Of a stretch of DNA of 64,000 bases, positions 34,856-44,062 are shown one piece after another. The DNA comes from Rhododendron vialii (taxonomy: Eukaryota; Streptophyta; Magnoliopsida; Ericales; Ericaceae), in assembly GCF_030253575.1 (NCBI RefSeq), contig NC_080564.1:9468501-9532500 (forward strand). The letters are read 5' to 3'. The translations under genes and the position numbers were made by a program. How positions within the stretch are numbered: position 1 is the stretch's first letter; each line of letters opens with the position of its first letter. Below the pieces are notes generated by a model, which worked only from the letters and a program-made list of their open reading frames with translations, was not told the origin of the DNA and did no database searches.

Positions 34856-35150
34856 ACTTTAAGTGAGGACCTCCCTTTCCCGATCAAATTTTAATGATCC
34901 GAACCGTTCAATGTGTTCAGAACGTGATTTTAAGGGTCCTCACAAGAAATAAGCAAAAAATATGACCGAAAAGTGCTTAATTTGAGCAATTTTTTATTGA
35001 ACCATTCAATAAAAACTACTCGGATGAATCTCTTCCCGGTCATATTTTTTGTTGATTTCTTGTGATGACTCTTAAAATCACATTCTGATTACATTGAGCG
35101 GTTCGAATTATCAAAATTCGATCAGGATCTATGAATTCCGCACTTAAGCT
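34856..35150. mobile_element. Inverted-repeat MITE
   Basis: The segment GATCAAATTTTAATGATCCGAACCGTTCAATGTG..GATTTTAAGGGTCCTCACAAGAAAT near 34880-34955 is mirrored by ATTTCTTGTGATGACTCTTAAAATCAC..GAGCGGTTCGAATTATC near 35055-35125. The arms are about 90 bp and outer bases (TTTAAGTG / CACTTAAG) extend the pairing. Exact borders and TSD were not resolved. Confidence 0.75.
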
Positions 35151-35187
35151 ATGTAAGGGATCCCTTACAATAAGCTAACTGATACTG

Positions 35188-35188
<1 letters not shown>

Positions 35189-35221
<33 letters not shown>
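35189..35221. repeat. (TA)n microsatellite
   Basis: About 16 TA units following a GATACTG phrase. Confidence 0.9.
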
Positions 35222-35225
<4 letters not shown>

Positions 35226-35561
35226 CTTATTCTTATTAATTTTAGCTAATTTGAGATAGTAAAAAAATAGATGAATCATCAAGTAAAATATTAAAATAAA
35301 TTAACGCGATAGTGCGATACCAAGTATGTTTGTATTTTCATTTTATGCGATAGTTAGTGGGGCTTTTTCGCACGAGTTACTGGGTTTTGCCAATGCGACA
35401 TAAAGTCATTTATGCTGGGTTCGATCCCAAGCAGTCTAAAATTTATGAAGAAGGTATTTTTAAACAATTTAACAATGAAAAATGAATAGAAATTAATGAA
35501 GTAGATATTTTTCTAAGGTGCTGCTAATGCCAAAATTATTTTTGTTTATGCCAAAATTATA

Positions 35562-35794
35562 CTCCCTCCGTTCCAAAATGAGTGACCTTTTTGGGATTCC
35601 GTGTCATTTTAAAATGCTTATAACTTTCAATTTATGAAGTTTTATGTGATTTTGAAAACTTTGTTTAATAGAACTAATTAAAATCTATCAAACAAGATCC
35701 ATATTGCATATTTTTTAACACTCATATTGAAAGATATAAGCAATTGAAATGACAAGCTTTCCCAAAAAAGTCACTCATTTTGGAACGGAGGGAA
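35562..35794. mobile_element. Stowaway-like MITE (CTCCCTCCG family), well preserved
   Basis: CTCCCTCCGTTCCAAAATGAGTGA at the left pairs with TCACTCATTTTGGAACGGAGGG at the right. TA flanks both ends (35560-35561 and 35795-35796). Same family as 8541-8774, which shares the interior phrases GATTTTAATTAG and AAACTTCATAAAT or their complements. Confidence 0.9.
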
Positions 35795-36200
35795 TAATGC
35801 ATAAAAGCTTTGTACATTGCACTACCATTTTAGCACAATCAAAATTAGTTTTAGCATTATTACTTCCCTTTTTCTAAGCATTTAACAATTGAAAATAAAA
35901 GCTGCAGCACCATCCAACTCTGTCCACTTTGCTTTGTTCGGTTTGTGTTTTGAAATTTTTTTTCAAAAATAGTAGGGGTAATAAGTGAAGAGAGATAGAG
36001 AGAGAAATGTTAGAAGTAGGGAAAATCTATGGAGAATTTTTTGAAAATTCTTTTTGAAAATGAAAGAGAACAAGGCAAAGTGACTTGCAATTTCTACCGC
36101 TCGAAAAAGAGAGTAATAAAGGGCTTGGCATCTTACCGCTGGTGGCCAGGCGCAAGTTGTATAAATGTAGTGCAATTTATAACCAATACTAGTATTAGTA

Positions 36201-36357
36201 CGAGGAGTGCTAGAGACAAAGAAAATAAGTAAAAAAAAAACCTTAAAGCATACATAAACGGCTCAGATTTACTGTGCAGTTCATCTGAGCTGTTTATGTA
36301 CACTTTTAAGGATTTTTTCTTTGCCCATTTTCTTTACACTTAGCATTTCTCTACTAG
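36201..36357. mobile_element. 157-bp hairpin MITE
   Basis: AGTGCTAGAGACAAAGAAAA...CCTTAAAGCATACATAAACGG is mirrored by CTGTTTATGTACACTTTTAAGG...TTTTCTTTACACTTAGCATTTCTC, with a loop of about 15 bases. The arms are imperfect. It lies just 3' of the minus-strand BTB/NPH3 gene. Confidence 0.75.
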
Positions 36358-36360
36358 TAA

Positions 36361-36565
36361 TTATTCCCACTTAGAGTCCCTATTTTTCACTGAAAAGTTG
36401 GGAGCCCTTCTCAGCGGCCTCTTGGACCTTGCCCTAGGGCTGGACCTGTGACCGTAGTGGAGCTTTGCACCCACAATATAACAACACTTCTTACATGATC
36501 TGGTAGCGGCTACTTTTAGTGCTGTGGCTACTGCTTGCAATGAGTGACAGGATGAGGATATACTC
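36361..36565 (-). other. Possible alternative last exon of the BTB/NPH3 gene
   Basis: Minus strand: a good acceptor (CTTTCCCTTTTAG) is followed by 205 bases encoding SISSSCHSLQAVATALKVAATRSCK... and ending ...NFSVKNRDSKWE then TAA. Its phase matches a GT donor at 37089-37088 (ATATG|GTTAAAA) inside the preceding exon, giving W at the junction. If used, the C-terminal 14 residues of the main model would be replaced by 68. The sequence matches no family I know, so the exon is only a possibility. Confidence 0.3.
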
Positions 36566-37040
36566 CTAAAAGGGAAAGAGAAAAACAAGAGAACAGTTCC
36601 ACAAGAAAAATACAGAAAAGAAAAAAAAGAAAAAAAAAAAAAACGAATCATGACTTAATACAAGATATACTTGATTTGACTGAATTATTCACGAAAGAAG
36701 AAGAAAATAAAACAATCTACTGCATGCAACGAAAAAACAACAATACCCTTTTTACATAGCCACCTTCTATTGCATTCTCTTGAATAGACTTGCTCAAAAA
36801 CACATTATAGATAGATGTCTACTAGTAGAAGCTCAGATTGCGGAATGAGACATTTACTTTTATTACTGAGTATCCGAATCAACATACGCAAATTTCGACT
36901 TATCTCAAGATCTCGAAATCAATGACTAAGCATATCCGCTCACCTTTGTTATCCAAACAGTCAATTCCGAGAAAGAATAGAGTCCCTGCTTTAGAAAAAC
37001 AAACGAAGAACTTCACAAATTAGTTGTATCAATCAAATTG

Positions 37041-40000
37041 TCAAATGAAAGAGAGAATCCAAATGGAAGAGAAAAGTGAAAGTTTTAACCATATAATCCT
37101 TCCCATATAACGGTGGTGAAAAGGCATATTCTTTTTCATCACAGCAACATTCCCATTCCCATATAATCCTTCACCATATTTTCCTCCAAATCCTGTTTCT
37201 TCTTCAGATCCGATCGAACCCATCGGATCTGTAATCTCGGGTTTCTTCTTTATTCCCAATGCACTCTTCAACCTACTAATCAGCGATCGACTCGAACTCT
37301 TTCCACTTCTCGGAGAAACTCCCTCACTGGACGCTTGGGATGAAGTTGCAATTCTAATCGTCTCCCTCGGGAAAAGCCGAAACCCGCTCGCAGAAAAAGA
37401 CCCTATACCCTCTTTTTCAATTCTAGTCTCCGGTGTACCGCCCCGAAAACTCAGAGATCGGCCCAGCTCTGGTCCTCGAAAACTCAAAGATCGGGTCAGC
37501 TCCGGTCCACTACCCCGAAAACTCGAGGATTGGACCAGCTCCGGTGCACTGATGCGAAAACTCGGAGATTGGGCCAGCTCCGGGGTACTGCCTCGGGAAA
37601 CCTCCGGTGCACTGCTCCGAAAACTCAAAGATTGGGCCCGGTCCGGTGTGGTGCCTCTAAAACTTGAAGATTGGGCCCGGTCGGGTGTCTTGCCCCGAAA
37701 ACTCAAAGATTGGGCCCGGTCCGGTGTCGTGCCTCTAAAACTGGAAGATGGGGCCCGGTCTGGTGTCGTGCCCCTAAAACTCGAAGATTGGGCCCGGTCC
37801 GGTGTCGTGCCCCGAAAACTCGAAGATTGGGCCCGGTCCGGTGTCGTGCCCCGGAAACTCGAAGATCGGGCCCGGTCAGGTGTAGTGCCCCATCGGTTCC
37901 GGTCCGGTGTAGTGCCCCGAAAACTCGAAGACGGGGGCAGAAACGGTGTGCTGCCCTGGTTCATTGACTGTTGCAAAAGCTTCTTCATTTCATCCAACTC
38001 TCTCTCCAAGGACAAGATTCGGGAGCTGGTGGCATACATCGCCTCTGGGCAACCGGCAGGGGCGGGGGCGGGTTTGGGTGGGCGGTGGCGGCGGCGGCGA
38101 GCTCTGTGGTGGTCGGTGGAGGCGACGGCGATGGCGCGGCGGGTGTTGAGCTGGTCGACGAACATGGCTTGGACCACGAACCTGAGGGGCATTTGGGGGT
38201 TCTGGACGGCGTGCATGAGTAGCGGTGGGGAGAGCGTGGTGCAGTCTATGGAGTTGCATATTTCGGCTTTCTGATCCTCCGTTATTTTCCCGTCATATTC
38301 CTATATAACAACAATATGAAAATTAAAATCCTTCATTAAAATGCTGACGCACGCGCACTATTTTTTTTTTTTTAAACTTTGTTTCTACGGATCCGAATTC
38401 TCTGTGAGGATTTAGCTATAATGATCATATGAGGCTTTTAATAAGAGCATCCCAACACATCAAGAAGCAGATCCAATGGTCCAAAATAGAGTTTCCTTTT
38501 ACTTTGGCAAAAAAGTTCCCGTTTTCAAAATAATTGCCTAACAGAGACAAAACTGAAGAAAACGGAAATGTTACGAAAGATTGAGCCACGCAAGCTTCAC
38601 ATCGAGCTCCAAACGATGGTTCTCTCTCTCTCTCTCTCTCTTATGTGGGTAAGCGTCCGATTGCCTCATCAATTTCCTCTGGTTTTCACATGTAGGATGG
38701 TCATACCTCTTCACCATCGAGAATGGCCTGAGGGACTCAGGCCCCATTCCAGAACACCTTCTTAAAAAATAAATATTTATTTCACATTTTCAAACTCAAA
38801 AATAATGTGAATAAAAAATAATTTTTCAATTTTTTTGCACCCTATTAAAAATCTCAATGAGATCTATCAAACAATATTCATATTGATAGAAAAATTATTT
38901 ACGTAAGCACATAATTTTTGAGTTTGAAATTATCTTCTTAAAAAATAAATACTTATTTTCCTTTCTGGAACGGGATCTTAGAAGAAAACAGAAAAATGGT
39001 GGTGGGTTTTCTGTCGAACTGTTGAACAGAAACAGGGGTAGAAGAAAATGACGGTGGGGTTTTCTCACCGTTAGTCAGTGTTCCATAAACGGGGTCGTTT
39101 GGCTACAGACAAAAGGAAACATCGCTCTGGACCATTGGATCTGCTTCTAGATGTGTTGGCATGTTCTCATTAAAAGCCTCACATGATCATTACAGGCGTA
39201 GAGGATTTGGATCCCGTTTCTACTTGTATAGATCTCACTTTAGCCACCGTTTCCTTTCTGTCCTTGAGATTCCAGGAGATTTTAGCAATAAAAAAAATTA
39301 TGACGAATACACTCACGCACATATGTCCATGAGTAATTCAAATGGAGGAATTATGCGCATACCCAAACAAAAAATTCCTGACAAATCAAAATCAAGAACC
39401 AATTTGATTCTTGGGGCAGACCAAGAATCTAGATGTTACATTTTCATTTTTTCATGGTTGACCATGAGTTCCGGTGTAATTAATGTCGTTGTTCTACAAT
39501 TTGATGCGAAGATAATTGAGACTGAGACAGAAAGGGAGGGGTGAAGTGAAGACGACGGAGGAGGATGTAGTGGCAATGGAGGTTGACAAGATGTTAGTGG
39601 AGCGGGAGATGAAATACGGTTGTCGGTTCAGGAACTGATCGAGGGATTCCGGCAACAGTGTGGCGGCAGAGACAAGAGGGTGGAAGATAGAGAGGGATTT
39701 TGCAGAAGGGTTGAGACTTCGTGATGGACAAGTGCAGCCACAGAAAACCGGGACATAGGATGGGAACAAATGATCTCATCCCCTCAATCTCAATTAGTAA
39801 ATAATTCCAACGTGTTACATAAGGCAGATATTGGATAACTGAGCGGACCTTTCCCTGATACGATACGGGAGGATACTCGATCTTAGCTCAGCATCGTTTG
39901 TTCTATTCCACTAGAACCAATCAACACATAATTTATCGATATTAAAAATCATAATCAAAACAGATATCTTAAACAATTTTCTGGATACTAGTAGTACCAA

Positions 40001-43000
40001 ATTGTAGAAGGTAAATAGAGATATTGCATATACATCAGGCCCTGTTTATGAGTCGCAATACGTAACAATTCAAGGCACTAGTATAATTATAAGAGAATCA
40101 GGTGGGATTCTTATTGCATGCGTCCCTGTTTATGAGTCGCAATACGTCACAATTCAATTCTAGACGAATCATCCATAATTGCTGTTGCATTACCCATTAA
40201 ATTCAATAAGAATGATTTATTCCTAAATGAAAAATGCGGAGCTAATTTTTAAGCACACGTCGCTGGGGTTTGTTCTACTCATTCTCCTTCGTTCTTTTGT
40301 TCTTAGACTTTTTCTATCACGCAACGAGTCTCTAAGACTGTAGAAACAAAATTGAGACATGGATCATCAATCTATTCCACAGACACAAGAGTCAAGACAT
40401 TTAAAGTTGCAATAAAAAAAAAATGACATCACACCGTATTGTAAAAAATGTTAGGAAAAAGACTGCGATCCTTTCAAATGACGCTCTTCTGTTAATTTTT
40501 ACACTTATTCAGAACAATGAGAAGGAAAATAATTGCTTTAATTGTACGATACGGCATGCGCTAAGAAGGATCACAGTTATTTCTAGTATAAAATGCGAGG
40601 ATCACCAAATCCCCATTCCTGCCCATGCCAACTCCGCTTATCAAAGTCTTCTTAATTATACATAACTTGCCTCCTTAAAAGAAAATCTCCTCGCGAAAAT
40701 CTCAAATTTTCTCTTCCTTATAAAACGGAAGAAGTAGAAAACTTGCATTAGTCTAATTTCTCTCTCTCTCTCAAGACTCAAGACAAATCTCTTCAGGTTT
40801 ACCATTATATTTTGCTTGAAAAGAGAAGATGAAGATGATCAAAGTCGCCAAAATTGTTATGGTGGTCATCGTCATTTGTGCTGTTATGGCAACGTCCGTG
40901 GTAGCCAAACACAAGGGGGGAAAAAAGTGTTGGTGTTCAAGCGCACCATCAACTTACTTCAATAGTACTTCTGCTCTTTCCTCTTTGACACTGTCTTGTT
41001 TTGTCAAATGTCTCATCTTAATCATCCTCGCTTACTCCTTAGGTTATGCTATGTAACCCGCTGTTAAAATGTCTTGGCCGGACGCTTACTATTCTACGCG
41101 ACTTCAATAAAAACAAGTTTCCAATTGTGGTTTGCTATGTTGGTTGAATGGCACTCATGTTTGCTTTTCGTTTTCCGACTGATCGGGCAACTGAAAAAAA
41201 AGGGCACTTGAAATCTATGGTGGCAGGGGGTGGGAGCAAGAATTTTGTAGGCAGTTGCAAACACTTAGAAATATACCTAGTCTGTCTCCTACTCTTATTC
41301 GCAAAATTAAAAATAGAAGGTTCTTAAGAATGACAAGATTTATTTCAATAACTTTTTATCTCAAAAATTTATTTCAAAACTGACAACCAAATAAAGTATT
41401 TCTAAGAGTATCTATTGACCAATGAGAAAATCTGAAAGTCAATGGGATACAGCTATGGTTGGGTTTGCAAATTGAATGACGCAGTTTCGGATTGTTGTAC
41501 ACATCACTCATGCAAAGAGCTCGTCAAGCCGATCATTCTAAAATAATTTAGAAATTGGAAGTAACGTAATCGATCGAACTACATTTATATTGAAAACATA
41601 AATAAATTTGGATTGTTGCAAGACTGATGTTATTTGCGAGTTCTTATAACTGAACGATTCAGATCATTATCGTTAAAGTTGTGTTGGGCTCAAAATGAAA
41701 AAATGTAGAGTGGAATTCCTAATTGCAAAGAAGCTAACAAACTTTTGGAGAACAAAAAAAAAACAAAAACAAATTGTAATGGCACGTATGCAAGGGGGGC
41801 TAACTCTCTGGGTTAAAAAAATGAACTAAAATTTTATATTTCATACATTCATAATTTCTAATATTACCGGCACTGAACCATTCGCCTAAACTGAAGACAA
41901 ATTAAATAATATTTATATTTTTCTAGTATTACCGGCACTGAATCATTCACCTGAACACAAATTAAATACTAATAACTTACTTACATTTTTTAGCAAGTAG
42001 TCATTGTAACTCAGCGAAACAAACTCAATAAATTTTTAATTAAAATAAATATATTATAATTTATATGGCGTCTCAGAAATTTTTTTGAACATTTTTATCA
42101 CCTTTGAATTAAAATCATAGAGTCACCCTTGTATTTAAAAAAAAAGAGAGAGATTAAACTACGAAAGCGAATATAAGATCGGGAATATGTAACACCCCTT
42201 GTATCTATGGTAGGAGAACATGCACAAAATCTATAGAAAAATCAACGTGGGGAAATGGAGTAGATTTTAACCTTGAGATAAATGTCAACGATTTTGTAAA
42301 GAAGGTCGTGGCTTCCAGTCAACCGATGCTTCACGGACTCGGCGAGCAATTGAAAATCCTCGGGTTGCACCTCTCTAACGTCCTCGCCACAACTCATGAT
42401 AGCATCGTCCACGTCGTCAAACGCACTCAGCGCCTCGACGCACCTGCTGGCGAGAGCCGCCGTCGTCTCCGCCTCCGGCAGCAGCGGCAGGCACGATCGG
42501 AATCCGATCAACGCGTACTCGCGGCTGAGGGAGATCGCGCGGCGGAAGTACGCCTCCGCCATCTGCCCCAGGCTGTCCTCGGCCGCGTCGCCGTCGCCCT
42601 CCGTCATCTCGAGCAGCTCCGCCGCCACTCTCAGGGCGACGACGTTGAAGGGCGTTATGAGGACGTGGATGCCGTAACAGTAGTCGGCGACGAGAGTGAA
42701 CGTGTCCGACGTGATGTTTAGCGGCGGCGATAGGGTTATTTCGGACGATTCGTCGAGTTGTCGTTTCAGGTATCCGCTTCGCTCTGCCAGTGGGCCCTGC
42801 GGAAAAAAGGGCAGGTAGATATTGCAATAAGTTTCCAGTATTTTGCAATAATTACAAAAAAGGTGTCACTTATAAAAGTTTTTTGTCATTTTGCTACCTC
42901 GCTTGGACAATAGCAATGATATTCATGAGCGTGTTTGGATAGCAAAAGAAAGATATTTCTCAGTATGACTTCTTCAAAGAAGACCACGAAGTAAGAATTG

Positions 43001-43810
43001 AGAAAATCTCCTCTTGAAGAGATTTTGAATTGTGATTTCCGATTCTCTAAACGGATGTACGTCAAAAGTGAAGTGACTCATGATTTTTGTTCTCGACAAA
43101 GATTATGAATATAATTTGTTTGCTCTGAAAGAGGGATTTTTTGAGAGCCTCATTAATCCAATACGGATTTTTTCATTTTCCAGTTCTTAATGTTTAACCA
43201 CTGGTTATGGTCACTATCAACAATGAACCGGAGAATGAAGAATTCAAAAGTCACATCTAGATGAACTTTTGGAATTCAACACATTTCATTCATACACTTT
43301 TACAGATTTTGGTTACTTTTGAAAATTTATAATCTATAATTCACAATTAAGAATCTAAAAATAACATGTGCTCCCGAACCCTTGAAAGACATGGCCAGTT
43401 AGGTCCATAGTACTGCGCCCATTTCAAAATAACGGAATGAGAAAAGCCAGTTGGGCGCGCATGGGCCAATCTTTTTTTGGTTCATGAGCAGAAATATAAA
43501 AGCAAAGAAATCTAAAGACAAAAAATTAGATCCCTTCTACCTTGTGAAGGCAGAAACGAGAGTCATCAACTTGTATCACGGCATCGGTAACAGCTCCCGT
43601 AGTCAGCGACCTAAAACATAGTTTAAAAAATAAAACAAAAGACAGAGGTTGTTAAAAAAAACGCAAAAATATGGAGACAAAGTATAATTGATTCATAAAA
43701 ACAAAGAGACACGTAAGCTTGCCCGAACATTCGGTTATCAAGAGAGAAACGGTGGGGGATCGAGAAAATTACCATGCCTCAACTCTGCAATGGAGGGGTG
43801 TGGGAGGCAT
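37041..43810 (-). CDS. BTB/NPH3-like protein with shortened NPH3 domain and SFRGTTPDR repeats
   Basis: Four minus-strand exons, 43810-43773, 43610-43541, 42796-42272 and 38300-37041, join in phase to 630 codons. NPH3/RPT2-like (NRL) proteins are plant substrate adaptors for CUL3 ubiquitin ligases, many in blue-light and auxin-transport signalling. The N-terminus reads MPPTPLHCRVEAW then AVTDAVIQVDDSRFCLHK and an NRL-type BTB fold (residues 10-100: LAERSGYLKRQL, DTFTLVADYCYG). The canonical central NPH3 segment is nearly absent; only its end remains, SHDLLYKIVDIYLK|EYDGKITEDQKAEIC.SIDC..MHAVQNPQMPLRFVVQAMFVDQL. A coiled coil (ILSLERELDEMKKLLQQ, about 307-323) precedes a repeat region (336-504), then basic ISRLKSALGIKKK. 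Intron 3 is 3.9 kb and holds transposons plus an opposite-strand small gene. Arabidopsis At3g49900 is the likely counterpart (recalled). Confidence 0.9.
37422..37930 (-). repeat. Coding minisatellite (39-bp unit) in the BTB/NPH3-like gene
   Basis: About twelve S-x-S-F-R motifs and eight TPDR motifs in tandem, mostly as SSSFRGTTPDRAQ (13 residues, 39 bp). The 5' copies are nearly identical and the 3' ones degenerate (SLSFRSSAPE, SPSFRISAPE, RSLSFRGPE). The nucleotide unit reads, on plus, GATTGGGCCCGGTCCGGTGT and GTGCCCCGAAAACTCGAA. The reading frame is kept throughout, indicating selection on the protein. Confidence 0.95.
38413..39200. mobile_element. Long-TIR element in BTB/NPH3 intron 3, with nested MITE
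   Basis: TAATGATCATATGAGGCTTTTAAT..GAGCAT near 38420-38450 and AGAAGCAGATCCAATGGTCC near 38464-38483 are inverted at 39125-39198 (GGACCATTGGATCTGCTTCTAGATGTGTTGG...AAAGCCTCACATGATCATTA). TIRs are about 70-80 bp. No transposase. A second inverted repeat (38742-38982) lies inside. The target duplication was not resolved. Confidence 0.75.
38742..38982. mobile_element. Nested MITE
   Basis: CCATTCCAGAACACCTTCTTAAAAAATAAATA at the left pairs with TATTTATTTT..AAGAAG and TTTCTGGAACGGG at the right, with matching inner CAAACTCAAAAAT / ATTTTTGAGTTTG. Confidence 0.7.
40039..40165. repeat. 84-bp-spaced direct repeat in intron 3
   Basis: CCCTGTTTATGAGTCGCAATACGT(A/C)ACAATTCAA occurs at about 40040 and 40124. 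No function is apparent. Confidence 0.8.
40711..40770 (+). promoter_or_regulatory. Probable core promoter and leader of the nested small peptide gene
   Basis: CCTTATAAAACGG (TATA-like) followed about 45 bp later by TCTCTCTCTCTC, the pyrimidine-rich leader common in plant genes. Confidence 0.45.
40829..41056 (+). CDS. Putative small secreted cysteine-containing peptide, nested in an intron
   Basis: A 75-codon frame starting MKMIKVAKIVMVVIVICAVM, a typical signal peptide or membrane anchor with likely cleavage after SVVA, then basic KHKGGKKCWCSS, a Ser/Thr stretch and a second hydrophobic segment CFVKCLILIILAYSLGYAM. Four cysteines lie after the signal (C-x-C and C-x3-C). A TATA-like box CTTATAAAAC (about 40717) sits 110 bp upstream, followed by a CT-rich leader; CAATAAAAAC (about 41105) could serve polyadenylation. 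It runs opposite to the surrounding BTB/NPH3 gene, inside its 3.9-kb intron. I do not recognise the family. The promoter and terminator layout favours a real gene; a chance frame remains possible. Confidence 0.5.
   Translation: MKMIKVAKIVMVVIVICAVMATSVVAKHKGGKKCWCSSAPSTYFNSTSALSSLTLSCFVKCLILIILAYSLGYAM
41057..42271. other. Remainder of BTB/NPH3 intron 3
   Basis: Non-coding. A diverged direct repeat of about 65 bp (TATTACCGGCACTGAA near 41866 and again near 41931) is the only structure noted; the rest is AT-rich. Confidence 0.5.
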
Positions 43811-43954
43811 AGAGAGAGATGGGGAGAGAGAAGGGGTTGTTGAGTAGTACTCATGTTCTTCCTCGTAGATTGTGTCCACCACCCCTAGCTCTTCCCAACC
43901 CCTCACCAATTTCTCCATCTCAGATCTTCTCTTCTCTTTCCTTGAGAGAAATCT

Positions 43955-44062
43955 ATGGCTTTTGGAATCGATGAGGAATTCCCTGATGCTACATCACTTG
44001 TGTCTTTGGCTGGTGCATTAACTGCTTTGAATGTCCGGACTCTGGAAGGAGTATATAAATGA
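43955..44062 (+). CDS. Candidate short ORF divergent from the BTB/NPH3 gene
   Basis: ATG to TGA, 35 residues reading MAFGIDEEFPDATSLVSLAG then ALTALNVRTLEGVYK. The composition (acidic start, hydrophobic-alternating tail) looks protein-like and the ATG sits about 145 bp upstream of, and divergent to, the BTB/NPH3 start codon. It could be a small gene, a gene fragment or chance. No homologue is recognised. Confidence 0.2.
   Translation: MAFGIDEEFPDATSLVSLAGALTALNVRTLEGVYK

Noticed and set aside
37552..38274. A 240-codon plus-strand frame rich in KLEDWARSGVVPR repeats
   Set aside because: Antisense of the SFRGTTPDR coding minisatellite of the BTB/NPH3-like gene; the minus strand carries the domain homology and splice phases.
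42308..42848. Open frames of 93-143 codons overlapping exon 3 of the BTB/NPH3 gene
   Set aside because: Other frames of a GC-rich exon whose correct minus frame encodes BTB/NPH3 sequence.
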